Shown here: positions 30,608-43,241 of the stretch, piece by piece
Layout of the letters: every line of letters begins with the position of its first letter
How positions within the stretch are numbered: the first letter of the stretch is position 1
Source: Aquilaria yunnanensis
Taxonomy: Eukaryota > Streptophyta > Magnoliopsida > Malvales > Thymelaeaceae
Direction of reading: 5' to 3'
DNA: 64,000 bases
NCBI GenBank assembly: GCA_039654915.1
Contig: CM077593.1
Coordinates: 40,208,501 to 40,272,500, forward strand
Notes under the pieces: model-generated
The model's database searches: none
The model's input: only the letters and a program-made list of their open reading frames with translations
Told to the model about the DNA's origin: nothing
Translations under genes and position numbers: made by a program

Positions 30608-32956
30608 CTAGGGAGAGCCGGGTGGACGAAGACCAGGAAGCTTCAGATGCTCGACCCTGGACCACTGCCACCGAGGTCCCTCAGGAATATTTAGGCCCTC
30701 CAGAAAAGAGAGGTCCAAATCTGGGAACCTCTGCAGCACCTGGTGCCGAGCGAGGCAGAAGCCGTCCTGAAAGGCGACCTTGGCCATGTCGTCAGAAGTA
30801 CGTTTTTGAATGCCAAGGACATTGACCTCGTCCCTCAGCTCCGCAACCTCCTCTTCGAGCTCGCTTATCCCCAGCATCTCTCCGGACTCCTTCTTCAGAG
30901 CCTCGACCTCGGCTTGAAGAGCAGTGTTCTCGTCCGTCAACCTCGACGCAAGACTGTCGGAAACAGCCTTGTCCTTGACAAGATCTTCATTGGCGGCAAG
31001 CAGCTCCTTTATTTGGTCGCCGAGGTCGGAAATCTTCCGGGAGGAGTCCTTTTCAAGTTCTTCTCTTTTCTTCGAGAACTCCTCCCGAACGGCAGCAAGT
31101 TGCTGAGAACAATCCGCTGTCAGCTGCTGGTTGCTGGCGATCACCTTCGCAAGCGAAGCCTTCGCTTCACTGAGTTCCCGCGAAGTCGCATCCTTGGAGG
31201 CAGCCTGTCTGGCCACCCGAACTCGGAGATAACCAGCGTACTCCAGCAGCTACGGCAGGGCAAAAGTCCAGGTTAGTACAAGTCTAAACACTTAGAAAAT
31301 TGAGGAAAAAAGTGTAAAGACTATACCTGAGCAGCATGCTCGGTGACTTTTGCGGCGAGGGTATTATCCCCCGGGTGAGCCGCCGCAATGGCCCGGAAGG
31401 AGGCATCAGTGGTCATCCCCTTCCAAATCTCTTTGGTCATCTTCGGACAATCGTCGGAGAACAGATTCATATCCTCCGTAATTGTCCAAAAGGGCTCCAA
31501 GGGGATCTTCCCCTCAGGGATTGTGGCATCACGCAGGGCCCGTTTCCTCTCATGAATGGCCCTCCAGCCAACAGTAAGAGGCTCCCCTGAAAGTGAGAAG
31601 GAAGTTAGGAGCAAAAGAAAAATTCGCGAAAGGAAAAGGAGCTGAACTTCGGCTAAAGACATACCTGGAGGAACCTCGGAGACAGTGTCCTCGGAATCCT
31701 CGGGCCCCTCGGAAGAAAGACCCTTACCCTTCTGCCGGTACCGCTCCTCGGCGGTGGGTACTTCTACCACGACAGTGTTTCTGGGGGCCTCGAGGTCGGG
31801 AAGAGGCACCTCGGCGGAAGTAGCGGGGACCTCGGCCGGTGGAATTTCAACAAGACCAGCGTCTTCGCCAGCTTCTTCTTCCAAAAGCTCTGGCTGAGGA
31901 GACTGGAGAATTTTCCTAACTCACTTCGCCGAGGGTCCCGCCCCTGTCGTCTTCCTTCTTCGGGAGGCCGCCTTCTTTGTCTGCTCCCCCTTCTCCACCT
32001 GGCCAGAAAAGAGGGCCTTGTAATAAGCGGCAGCCCCATCGCCCATCTCTGAAAAAGAGAAGAAATATCAGCGTAAGTCCGAGGAAAAAGTATAAAGGGA
32101 TGGAAGATTACTCACTTTCGGCAAAAGTTTCGAAAGAAGTCTCCCCCTTAAGGAGCTTGACCAGCCAGGAGTCTTTCCCGGCGATGGCGGGAGCGGGCAT
32201 ATTGAGGTCAGTCACGTGCTCCTTAACCACTTTCAGCTCCCGAAGGACTTCTTCGGTCATCAACCTCCAGTTGATAGGAAAGGGGTAAAGAGCACGAGGA
32301 GAGACCTCGGGAGCCCAGTCAGCGACTGCCCGAATGCGGGCGTCGAAATCCGCGAACACGGAAGCCAACGGTGGGGTCAGCAGCATCCTCGGATCGACGA
32401 CGTCTGCGTTCAGCACTCCCTGAGCCCACCTGGTCGGGACATCAGACCAGTTCTTATCCACCTTGAGGAAAAAGAACTTAGGCTGCCACCCCCGCCAGCT
32501 GTCCTTCGTGTCGAAGGTGAAGGTGAATTTTTTGCTCCCGGATCCCCGAGGTAGCAGGAAATAGAAGCCACCCTTCGGGACCACATAGAGCTTGTAGTAC
32601 TGCATGAAAATGATGAAGTGGGGCTCTATCCCGAACACGCCACACATGCAGAGGTAGGCGTTAAAGTAGCAGTACGCATTCGGGGGAAGCTGGTTCACAG
32701 CAATGCCATGGAATTGGCAGAACTCGCAAACCACCTTCGGGGGAGGATACCGAAGACCGGCCTTCAGTTGGGCTCGGAAGACGGTAACCTCGTCGCCACG
32801 GTTTGAAAAAGCAAAATGGCTAGAACGAGGCAGTCTGGTCACAGCGTAAGACGGAAGAAAGAATTTTTTCTTCCACCTCTCTAGTTTTTCGGGGGTGGTA
32901 CAGCAAGGATGGGCCAGAAGAGGTTTCCAGCTCTCGGGAACAGGCATCGCAGACAT
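30608..32956 (-). pseudogene. B2 antisense gene, four exons, one nonsense codon
   Basis: Exons are 32956-32116, 32048-31665, 31586-31327 and 31249-30608, equal in length to those of B1 (841, 384, 260, 642 bp) with the same GT-AG sites. Exon 1 (Transposase_28-like) and exon 4 (coiled coil) are open. Exon 2 has CGA changed to TGA at 31921-31923, in the basic cluster after PSAK, so the product would end at about residue 323, before most of the acidic segment and the coiled coil. Confidence 0.85.
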
Positions 32957-33784
32957 GAAAAAGAGTTTGAGATGGAAAAGAAAATAGTTTCCAGAAAAAA
33001 CTCAGAAGACGAGTTTGGAAAAAACAGCAGTTTTCCAGAAAAACTCAGAAAAACAGAGGAATCAAGTACTCTGGAAATCAAAACCCACCAAAAGATTTGC
33101 CGGAGGACGCCGTCGTGAAAGTTGGTTGGAAAAAGCTCTGATTAAAGAAGCTCCGCCACAGAAAGCAAGATAAAACGCAAGAACAGAGGGCAGAGCAGAA
33201 AAAGAGCAGAAAAACAGTAAGTGGGACTTATGATAGAATGGGCTATTTATAGGCCAAAGGTGGGTAACCGAAAAAACATCATAAGTACCCATTGGAGGCG
33301 AACCGTCGCCGTAACTGCCCGCTGCACCCGAAAAGGCGCGCCCTCTGTAAATGACGCGCCTCTCCTCCAATGGCAAGAAGCCACGTGTCAACCGCTGCGC
33401 AGAAATGGGGGACGTGCCTCCCCAAACGTGCCTGGAAAACCGGGACACGCCTCCTGATTGGGACACGTCGTTTGACATCCCTGAGAAATGGAGACGCGCC
33501 GCTCAGTCTGACACGCTTGGCCATCAGACCTGCAGAAATAAAAAAGTAGGCCACCTCGAGGACACCAAGAGACAGGCTATGGCTGAACAGCCCATGACTT
33601 TTGGGCAAGAGGTGTATCTTCGGTACAGGCTTTGCCTCGGAGACACCAAAGAATAGGCCAAGGCCGAACAGCCCAGACCCTCGGGCAAAAGGTGCGACCT
33701 CGGAACAGGTTATGCTTCCCAACAAGACTCCCAACGGCAACCTCGGAAAGAGATGCAAACCGAAGTCTTCACTTCGGCTTTCCA
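32957..33784 (-). other. B2 region between antisense gene and 3' LTR
   Basis: Non-coding; carries the antisense leader and promoter as in B1. Confidence 0.6.
33244..33295 (-). promoter_or_regulatory. Candidate promoter of the B2 antisense gene
   Basis: On the minus strand TATAAATA (33251-33244) lies with CCAAT (33295-33291) 40 bp upstream and the antisense ATG about 290 bp downstream. Confidence 0.65.
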
Positions 33785-33796
33785 GAGGGGGGCATG
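33785..33796 (+). promoter_or_regulatory. Polypurine tract of B2
   Basis: The GA-rich AGAGGGGGGCATG-type tract abuts the 3' LTR start. Confidence 0.85.
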
Positions 33797-34662
33797 TGAT
33801 AGCCAAAGGCTGTCGCCTCAATCTGGCCGAATACCCTGCCACAACAACGGCCAGAAGAACTGGCGCTTCCCGGGAATAGGTGGAATCATGCACCTCGGGA
33901 GATAGCCTGAGAGCTCCGAGCCTCGGCACGCCAGTAAAACTTGAGGACTCCATTCGCCCCCCAAGGTTGTGAACAACGCGCCTTCGGAAAAGTGGCACCA
34001 GACATTGCTGCCCGAATATGATATCCCCGAAGGCGGAACCCCCTGGAACTGGGAACCCCCGAACTGAGGGTAGGCTTCCCGAAGAGGCTCTGTCCGAACT
34101 AGAGGACGACCTCGCCCAGGGACCCCGGGAGTACGGCAGGCGCATTTAAGGAAGCATTTAAGGAAGCCTCTGACACGTCCCACCACAGACGTAAAAAGTC
34201 GCCCTGACGCGCAGACGCCATCAGAATCATATCATGGCCCGTCTCAGCACAAGGCTCGAGGCCATCTAGTTACCAACTATCTGTCCCCTACGCCCAGACG
34301 TTCAGGAGCATCCGACCGCACACGTGTCATGATCTGAACGGGCTAGGTATTCCTATATATACAGGAAATAAATACTTGACAGGAGGTTGGCAGGCCGGAG
34401 ATACAGCTCCCATACTCTGAGAAAAGACCAGGCGAGACTTTTCTGCCTTTCTCTTTGAGCTAGTGACTTTCTCCTTCTTCCGGCCACCACTGACTTGGGC
34501 GTCGGAGGCTCCCCCCCGGAAAAACACTCCGGGGGCCTCCTAACCCTGTTTCCCAGTTTTCCAGGTACTCTCCTAGAGGCGATCCACCTTCCAGGCGTTC
34601 TCCCTCCTAGAAGTCTCCTCAACAGTCATCATGACTCACAACGATGAGGCCCTGGGCCATCA
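33797..34662 (+). repeat. 3' LTR of B2 (866 bp)
   Basis: It runs from TGATAGCCAAAGGC to GGGCCATCA, nearly identical to 23502-24368, with one C fewer in a C-run and about two substitutions by eye. Confidence 0.97.
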
Positions 34663-34667
34663 CCTGC
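34663..34667. repeat. Target-site duplication CCTGC, right of B2
   Basis: Perfect match to 23497-23501; family C integrase resumes immediately after. Confidence 0.95.
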
Positions 34668-37600
34668 ATACGATGTTTTCCAAAGAAATTTCTGTATGTC
34701 TTTCACCGAAATTGTTGCCAGGGGCTTTACCTCTACCCGTTTAGAGAAGTAATCCACTGCTACCACGGAGAACTTCACTCCTTTGGGTGTGGTTGGGAGA
34801 GGTCCGATAAGGTCAATACCCCATACTGCGAAGGGACAAGGGTAGTTAACCGAGGTTATCATTTCTGAGGGTAGTCTCTGAACACTGGCATACCTTTGGC
34901 AATTTTCACATTTCTGGACGAACTGCCTCACGTCCTTTCTTAGGGTGGGCCAAAAGTAACCCTGGCGGAGTAGCACTCCTGCGAGGGCGTCAGTTCCTAT
35001 GTGGGAACCGTAGGCCCCCTCGTGGACTTCTTCGAGGACGGCCTCTACATCCTCTTCGCTGACACACATTTGCAGTGCGCATGCGTACCCTTGTCGGTAT
35101 AACTCTTCACGGATTAGGAAATATCATCCGGAGCGCCTTCGTACTTTCGCCGCTTCGTTAGGGTCTTCGGGTAGCTCCGAGGTCGCAAGATATTTTTTTA
35201 TGGGATTTTTCCATCCTCTTTCCGAGGTTGCCATGCTCATTATTGCTATGCTCGGGTGGCTTAGTACTACAGTGAACTTTCTTGATTTGGCTAAGGTATC
35301 CGCTTCAGTGTTATCTCGGTGAGGCACATTCTCAATGTGCACTGCGTCAAATTCCTGGACAAGTTTTGATATGAGCTCTTGATACTTGGCCAAAGTTGGG
35401 TCTTTCACGCTATAGTCCCCTGCGATCTGCCAGATCACCAGCTGAGAATCGTTGTGGGCTTTTAGGTTCTTCACACCAATTCTTCTGGCGAGGTGCAGAC
35501 CTGTTATGAGGGCTTCATATTCTACCATATTATTGGTGACATTAAACCCGAATTTGATGGCTTTCATAGCTTCCATGCCTACGGGACCGCAAAGAATTAC
35601 TCAAGTTCTTGTTTTGCGAAGTCAGGTGGGCTGTCTTCGGCCACTGGCACTTCGACAATGAAGTCTGCCAATGCCTGAGCTTTTATTGCCTTTCTTGGCT
35701 CATAGATATCCACCGAGCTCAACGCACCACTTCAAAAGCCTTCCCGAGTGATCTACCCTCTTCATTATATCCCAAAGTGGTAAGTGACTTTGGATGCTGA
35801 TGGGGTACCCTTGGAAGTAGGACCATAACCTCCTACTTGCAAGTACTAGGGCATAAATAGCCTTTTGCAGTAATGGATATCTGACCTCGGCACCATGCAG
35901 GGATTTGCTCACGTAATATACTGCCCATTGCTGTGCCCCTTCCTCATTTAGGAGAACCAAGCTTACAGCCTTTTCACTTACGGTGAGGTAAAGTATGAAG
36001 GGTTCTCCTTCTTATGGCTGCCGGAGGGTCAACAGTCGAGTTAGGTAAACTTTAAGTACTTCCTAGGCCTTTTGGCAGTCTTCATTCCAAGGTCGCACCT
36101 CGGCTCCGAGGTCGCCATTGTTTTTTGCTGCTTTAGTGAGGACCTTGAAGAACGGTTGGAAGTGATCCCCATATCTGGAGATAAATCTGTTGAGGGATGT
36201 GATTCTTGCTGTAAGCTTTTGTACATCTTTAGTCATCATGGGAGTTCGGAATTCAAGCAGGGCCTTGATTTTTTCTGGACTGGCGTCGATGCCCATTTCC
36301 GACACCATGAATCCGAGGAACTTTCCCGCGTTCACCCCAAACACACACATCTCCGGGTTGAGATGGATTCCAAAGGTCCTTAGTTGGTGGAATGTTTTTT
36401 CCAAGTCCGTGATATGACTACTAGGCTGTTTGCTCTTAACTATCATATCATCGACGTAGACCTTCATGTTCCTCTCAATTAGGGAGCTAAAGACCTTGTT
36501 CATCAACCTTTGGTACATGGCTCCTGCGTTCTTAAGCCTGAAGGGCATTCTAACATAGCAATACTTACCGACTTCGGTAATGAAAGCAGTTTTTTTCCAC
36601 ATCTTCGGGGTCCATTCTGATTTGATGATACCCGCTAAAGGTGTCAAGGAAACTTAGGAGGCCATACTTAGCAATTGAATCTACCAACCGATCTATCGGC
36701 GGCAGAGGATACGAGTTTTTATGACAAGCATCGTTCACACTTCGGAAGTCAATGCACATTCAGAGTTTGTCACTCCCTTCCTTTGTGGCGATGACCACGT
36801 TACTAAGCCATTCGGGGTATTTCACTTCCTTATGACTCCTGCCTCTGTTAGACGTCAGACTTCGGTTTTAGCAAAATTTTTCTTATGGGTCGAGAGGCTT
36901 CACTTTTTTTGTCGGACAGGTTTTGCCTCTGGGCGCACTTGAAGGCTATGTTGGATTATGTGAGGGTCTACCCTCGACATGTCCTTCGGCGAGTAGGCAA
37001 ACAAATCTTTGTTCATTAACAGAAAAGATACAAGTTTTTCCCTGTCCCCTTCGGCCAATTTTTTCCTATTCGGGTACTTTGGCCTAGGACAAGTTCCACA
37101 TTTTTTGTTTCTATTTTCGCAGGGTCTTTTGTTTCTACTCCCTTTGCCTCTCCTATGAGCACGGTGTTTGCTCCCGAAGTCTCTACTTGGATCTTTGTTG
37201 GGCCTTGTCTTGCTTTCATAAAGACCTTTCTTACTTCCCCCTGGTCGATAAAGATCTCAACATCTCCGTCCTTCGTTGCGAAGGTGACAGTCAAGTATTT
37301 CACATCTGGGCAGATGTGGAGGTTTCCTTGCATCTACCTCCCAAGGATGGCTTTATATCACGAAGGGACATCTATGACGATGAACCTTGTCATTGTGGAA
37401 GCAAAGAGTTCGTCCTTGTTTTGTGGCGAAGTTCCCCTTAGTGTTAGAGGAAGGTCAATCCATCCAAGGACGGGGAGCTCGGACGGACCTATCCCGAAGG
37501 TAAGGAAAGTGACAGGCTTGAGGTCGCCTTTTCGGATGCCTAAATTTGGTAGCAGATGAGAGAATCAGACGTCGGCATTAGAACCGTCATCGAGTAGTAC

Positions 37601-38430
37601 TCTCTTGACATTCCAATTCCCTATCATTGCCATGATCAGAAGTGGGTCATCATGAGGGAATACTATGGTAGACCCATTTTTCTGAACAAGCTTGTTCGAT
37701 GGGCTACCGAATTCTATTATTGAGATCTCCCTGGCTTTTCTTTTTCTTTCTGCCGAGGGTAGCCCAGTGGTGATCATTTGGATTACCCCGGCCGGAGGTG
37801 GAGGGTTCCTTTTGGGACTTCGGTTCCGGTGCCTGTCCGAATCATAGTCCTCATCGTCTCCTTTCCTTTCCTCCTCCCTTCTCCCTTTTGGGGAAGGCAT
37901 CCGTAGGTAGCGCCGAAGTTGGCCCTGCTTTATCAAAGACTCAATGTACTTCCACAACTGGAAGCAATCTTTAGTATCATGCCCATGATCCCGATGGAAC
38001 TGGCAAAACTTTTTCATGTTCTTTTTGTTGTTGGAGGTCATCAGTTCCCTGCCTTTTCATGGCCATGAGAATGTTTGTCCTTGTGGTGTTTAAGGGAGTA
38101 AAAGTCAATGGCTTCTTCCCTCTCTACTTCCGAGGTTAACCCCCTAATTCGGTTGGGTAGTGAGTTTGTTGGCTCGGCCCCTTGATACGGACGTAGTCGG
38201 GCTTTGGACCTCCCATCCTCAGCTATTTAGTAGTCATATGCTGCTCCACCCTTCGGTAAAACTGTGATCTTTGAGAACTCGTAGAACAACTGTGAGTCTC
38301 TCCGAAGTCCCCATATCATGGAGAGGATACGTATCTCTGGCCTAAAGTCCGGCATGCTTAGGGCTTCTCGGTTGAACTTTTTGACATAGTTGCGAATAGT
38401 TTCTCCATTCTTCTGCGCTATGTCAAACAT
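34668..38430 (-). mobile_element. Family C element, right piece
   Basis: Continuation of the minus-strand element from 23501. It ends where the B3 LTR begins at 38431, inside C gag. The C 5' LTR must lie right of the window. Confidence 0.85.
34668..38430 (-). pseudogene. Family C Gag-Pol, degraded (gag core to integrase N-terminus)
   Basis: Read right to left: gag core with FDIAQKNGETIRNYV (38448-38227); zinc-knuckle [14 protein letters not shown] and protease DDGSNADV (38041-37565); the protease C-terminal segment NLHICPDVKYLTVTF (37333-37016); RT with YVDDMIVKSKQ (36759-36063); the RNase H region (35960-35700); archaeal-type RNase H (35576-35124); and the integrase zinc region plus WGIDLIGPLP (35069-34668). 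Each part is in a separate frame or ends at a stop, so several frameshifts and nonsense changes are present. Protein similarity to family B is obvious, but C is a distinct, older sequence. Confidence 0.9.
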
Positions 38431-39296
38431 GATGGCCTGGGGCCTCATCGTTGTGAGTCATGATGACTGTTGAAGAGACTTATAGGAGGAAGAACGCCTA
38501 GAAGGTGGATCGCCCCAAGGAGAGTACCTGAAAAGCTGGAAAACAGGGTTAGGAGGCCCCCGGAGTGTTTTTTCGGGGGGGGAGCCTCCGACGCCCAAGT
38601 CAGTGGTGGCCGGAAAAAGGAGAAAGTCACTAGCTCAAAGAGAAAGGCAGAAAAGTCTCGCCTGGTATTTTCTCAGAGTGTGGGAGCTGTATCTCCGGCC
38701 ATCCAACCTCCTGTCAAGTATTTATTTCCTGTATATATAGGAATACCTAGCCCGTTCAGATCATGACACGTGTGCGGTCGGATGCTCCTGAACTTCTGGG
38801 CGTAGAGGACAGATAGTTGGTAACCAGATGGCCTCGAGCCTTATGCTGAGACGGGCCATGATGTGATTCTGATGGCGTCTGCGCGTCAGGGCGGCTTTTT
38901 ACGTCTGTGGTGGGACGTGTCAGAGGCTTCCTTAAATGCTTCCTTAAATGCTCCTGCCGTACTCTCGAGGTCCCTGGGTGAGGTCGTCCTCTAGTTCGGA
39001 CCGAGCCTCTTCGGGAAGCATACCCTCAGTTCGGGGGTTCCCAGTTCCAGGGGGTTCCGCCTTCGGGGATATCATGTTCGGGCAGCAATGTCTGGTGCCA
39101 CTTTTCCGAAGGCGCGCTGTTCACAACCTTGGGGGGCGAATAGAGTCCTCAAGTTTTACTGGCGTGCCGAGGCTCGGAGCTCTCCGGCTATCTCCCGAGG
39201 TGCATGATTCCACCTGTTCCCGGGAAGCGCCAATTCTTCTGGCCATTGTTGTGGCAGGGTGTTCGGCCAGATTGAGGCGATAGCCTTTGGCTATCA
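38431..39296 (-). repeat. 3' LTR of B3 (866 bp)
   Basis: Reverse complement of the B LTR: it reads TGATGGCCTGG at 38431 and ends GGCTATCA at 39296. The TATA tract is at 38732-38739 and the G-box at 38767-38772 (minus-strand promoter). Confidence 0.95.
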
Positions 39297-39308
39297 CATG
39301 CCCCCCTC
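39297..39308 (-). promoter_or_regulatory. Polypurine tract of B3
   Basis: CATGCCCCCCTC is the reversed form of the tract in B1 and B2, next to the LTR. Confidence 0.85.
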
Positions 39309-40134
39309 TGGAAAGCCGAAGTGAAGACTTCGGTTTGCATCTCTTTCCGAGGTTGTCGTTGGGAGTCTTGTTGGGAAGCATAACCTGTTCCGAGGTCGCA
39401 CCTTTTGCCCGAGGGTCTGGGCCGTCCGGCCTTGGCCTATTCTTTGGTGTCTCCGAGGCAAAGCCTGTACCGAAGATACACCTCTTGCCCAAAAGTCATG
39501 GGCTGTTCAGCCATAGCCTGTCTCTTGGTGTCCTCAAGGTGGCCTGCTTTTTATTTCTGCAGGTCTGATGGCCAAGCGTGTTAGACTGAGCGGCGCGTCT
39601 CCACTTTTCAGGGATGTCAAATGACGTGTCCCAATCAGGAGGTGTGTCCCGGTTTTCCAGGGACAGTTGGGGAGGCATGTCCCCTATTTCTGCGCAGCGG
39701 TTGACATGCGGCTTCTTGCCATTGGAAGAGAGACGCGTCATTTACAGAGGGCACGCCTTTTCGGGTGCAGCGGGCAGTTACGGCGACGGTTCACCTCCAA
39801 TGGGTACTTATGATCTCTTTTCAGCTACCCACATTTGGCCTATAAATAGCCCATTCCATCATAAGTCCCACTTACTGTTTTTCTGCTCTCTCTGCTTTGC
39901 CCTCTGTTCTTGCGTTTTATCTTGCTTTCTGTGGCGGAACTTCTTTAATCAGAGCTTTTCCTACCAACTTTCACGACGGCGTCCTCAGGCAAATCTTTTG
40001 GTGGGTTTTGATTTCCAGAGTACTCTGATTCCTCTGTTTTTCTGAGTTTTTCTGGAAAACTGTTGTTTTTTTCCAAACTCGTCTTCTGAGTTTTTTCTGG
40101 AAACTATTTTCTTTTCCATCTCAAACTCTTTTCC
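39309..40134 (+). other. B3 region between 3' LTR and antisense gene
   Basis: Non-coding promoter and leader region of the antisense gene. The frame at 39614-40045 has no homologous protein support and is not called. Confidence 0.6.
39797..39849 (+). promoter_or_regulatory. Candidate promoter of the B3 antisense gene
   Basis: CCAAT (39797-39801) and TATAAATAG (39841-39849) lie 294 bp before the ATG at 40135. A pyrimidine-rich leader follows. Confidence 0.65.
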
Positions 40135-42472
40135 ATGTCTACGATGCCTGTTCCCGAGAGCTGGAAACCTCTTCTGGCCCATCCTTGCTGTACCACCCCC
40201 GTAAAACTAGAGAGTTGGAAGAAAAAATTCTTTCTTCCCTCTTACGCTGTGACCAGGCTGCCTTGTTCTAGCCATTTTGCTTTTTCAAACCGCGGCGACG
40301 AGGTTACCGTCTTCCGAGCCCAACTGAAGGCCGGACTTCGGTATCCTCCCCCGAAGGTGGTTTGCGAGTTCTGCCAATTCCATGGCATTGCTGTGAACCA
40401 GCTTCCCCCGAACGCGTACTGCTATTTTAACGCCTACCTCTGCATGTGTGGCGTGTTCGGGATAGAGCCCCACTTCATCATTTTCATGCAGTACTACAAG
40501 CTCTACGTGGTCCCGAAGGGTGGCTTCTATTTCCTGCTGCCTCGGGGATCCGGGAGCAAAAAATTCACCTTCACCTTCGACACGAAGGATAGCTGGCGGG
40601 GGTGGCAGCCTAAGTTCTTTTTCCTGAAGGTGGATAAGAACTGGTCTGATGTCCCGACCAGATGGGCTTAGGGAGTGCTGAACGCAGACGTCGTTGATCC
40701 GAGGATGCTGCTGACCCCACCGTTGGCTTCCGTGTTCGCGGATTTCGACGCCCGCATTCGGACAGTCGCTGACTGGGTTCCCGAGGTCTCTCCTCGTGCT
40801 CTTTACCCCTTTCCTATCAACTGGAGGTTGATGACCGAAGAAGTCCTTCGGGAGCTGAAAGTGGTTAAGGAGCACGAGACTGACCTCAATATGCCCGCTC
40901 CCGCCATCGCCGGGAAGGACTCCTGGCTGGTCAAGCTCCTTAAGGGGGAGACTTCTTTCGAATTTTTTGCCGAAAGTGAGTAATCTTCCACCCCTTTATA
41001 TTTTTTCCTCAGACTTACGCTGATATTTCTTCTCTTTTTCAGAGATGGGCGATGGGGCTGCCGCCTACTACAAGGCCCTCTTTTCTGGCCAAATGGAGAA
41101 GGGGGAGCAGACAAAGAAGGCGGCTTCCCGAAGAAGGAAGTCGACAGGGGCGGGGCCCTCGGCGAAGCGAGCTAGGAAGGCTGTCCAGCCCCCTCAGCTA
41201 GAGCTTTCGGAAGAAGAAGCTGGTCGTGTTGAAATTTCACCGGCCGAGGTCCCCGCTACTTCCGCCGAGGTGCCTCCTCCCGACCTCGAGGCCCCCAGAA
41301 ACACTGTAGTGGTAGAAGTACCTACTGCCGAGGAGCGGTATCGGCAGAAGGGTAAGGGTCTTTCTACCGAGGGGCCCGAGGATCCCGAGGACATTGTCTC
41401 CGAGGTTCCTCCAGGTATGCCTTCAAGCGAACTTCAGCTCCTTTGCTTTTCGCGAATTTTTCTTCTACTCCTAACTTCCTTCTCACTTTCAGAGGAGCCT
41501 CTTACTGCTGGCTGGAGGGCCATTCATGAGAGGAAACGGGCCCTTCGCGATGCCAAAATCCCTGAGGGGAAGATCCCCTTGGAGCCCTTTTGGACAATCA
41601 CGGAGGATATGAATTTGTTCTCCGACGATTGTCCAAAAATGACAAAGGAGATTTGGAAGGGGATGACCACTGACGCCTCCTTTCGGGCCATTGCGGCGGC
41701 TCACCCGAGGGATAATACCCTCGCCGCAAAAGTCACCGAGCATGCTGCTCAGGTATAGTCTTTACACTCCTTTTCCTCAATTTTCTAAGTGTTTAGACTT
41801 GTACTAACCTGGACTTTTGCCTTGCCGTAGCTGCTGGAGTACACTGGTTACCTCCGAGTTCGGGTGGCCAGAGAGGCTGCCTTCAAGGATGCGACTTCGT
41901 GGGAACTCAGTGAAGCGAAGGCTTCGCTTGCGAAGGCGGTCGCCAGCAACCAGCAGCTGGCAGCGGATTGTTCTCAGCAAATCGCCGCCGTTCGGGAGGA
42001 GTTCTCGAAGAAGAGAGAAGAACTTGAAGAGGACTCCTCCCGGAAGATTGCCGACCTCGGCGACCAAGTAAAGGGGCTGCTCGCCGCCAACGGAGATCTT
42101 GTCAAGGACAAAGCTGTTTCTGACAGTCTTGCGGCGAGATTGACGGATGAGAACAATGCTCTCCGAGCCGAGGTCGAGGCTCTGAAGAAGGAGTCCGGAG
42201 GGACGCTGGGGATAAGCGACCTGGAGGAGGAGATTGCTGAGCTGAGGGACGTGCTCAACGACCTTGGCATTCAAAAACATACTTCTGATCAAATGGCCAA
42301 GGTCGCCTTTTAGGACGGCTTCTGCCTTGCTCGGCACCAAGTCCTGCAGAGGTTCCCAGATTTGGACCTCTCTTTTCCGGAGGGCCTAGATATTCTTGAG
42401 GGACCTCGGTGGAAGTGGTCCAAGGTCGAGCATCTGAAGCTTCCTGGTCTTCGTCCGCCCGGCTCTCCCTAG
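40135..42472 (+). pseudogene. B3 antisense gene, four exons, two nonsense codons
   Basis: Exons are 40135-40975, 41043-41414, 41493-41752 and 41831-42472. Exon 2 is 12 bp shorter than in B1 (in-frame loss in the Glu/Ala-rich stretch). TGG-type to TAG change at 40669-40671 (exon 1) and CAG to TAG at 42311-42313 (exon 4) break the frame. Splice sites and the final TAG at 42470-42472 are as in B1. Confidence 0.85.
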
Positions 42473-42603
42473 TTTGTTTAGGGCTCCTCTTATTTTTCTC
42501 CTTTGTGCTCCTTCTTTGGGCACTTTTTTTGTAAGGCAGCGTTTGCTTTAAATGAACAATCTTTTGGCTAAGTCCTTTCTTGCAAGTTTCTTCATTTCCA
42601 CTG

Positions 42604-43082
42604 TCCCGAACACGTTTGCTCAAGAGACTTTTGGAAAACCTGCAACCAAAGAAACTTTTTACCTTCCTTTGTCCCGAGTGTGCTCGCTCAAGAGACTTTC
42701 TGGAAAGTTTGTAAAAATTTGGCTAAGTCTTTTGCAGGCTTTTTGTTCCCTTTTATCTCGAACATGTTCGCTCAAAGGACTTCGGAAAACCTTCAGCCAA
42801 ATTTTTCTGTCTTCCTATTGTCCCGAGCATATTTGCTCAAGGGACTTAGGAAAATTTTCACGAGATTGCTCATTTCCCTTTTTCCCGAGCACGTTCGCTC
42901 AAGGGTGTTCCGAAATTACCTCTGCTTTTGTTTTGGCGTGTACTTTTGTGAGATTCTTGCTTTCCCTTTTTCCCGAGCATGTTCGCTCAAGGGTGTTCGA
43001 AAAATTTTCTCTGCACTGATTATGCCGAGTACCTTTGCAAGATTCTTGTTTCCCATTTTTCCCGAGCATAGTGGCTCAAGGG
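42604..43082. repeat. B3 3' region tandem repeats (reversed)
   Basis: Same hairpin-core repeat as B1 and B2, seen as TCCCGAACACG-type units through 43082. The rest of 42473-43241 shows nothing else. Confidence 0.85.
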
Positions 43083-43241
43083 ACTTCGGGAAGTCACATT
43101 TGCTTTTTTCGTGGCGAGCACCTTCGCGGAATTCTTTCTTGGACAATTTGGTATACTTAAGAATTTTTCTCAAGACCATTCTTCTCCAGACCATTCTGTA
43201 CTTAGAATATTTCTTGAACAATATATCTCCTCCGCTCAACC

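Larger units (their letters stand above)
23502..34662 (+). mobile_element. B2: complete family B Tat-lineage element (11,161 bp)
   Basis: Both LTRs, primer site, one open Gag-Pol frame, 3' tandem repeats, antisense gene and polypurine tract are present, flanked by perfect CCTGC duplications. The two LTRs differ at about three positions by eye (867 versus 866 bp), so the insertion is recent. It is the reference copy for interpreting B1, B3 and B4. Confidence 0.97.
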
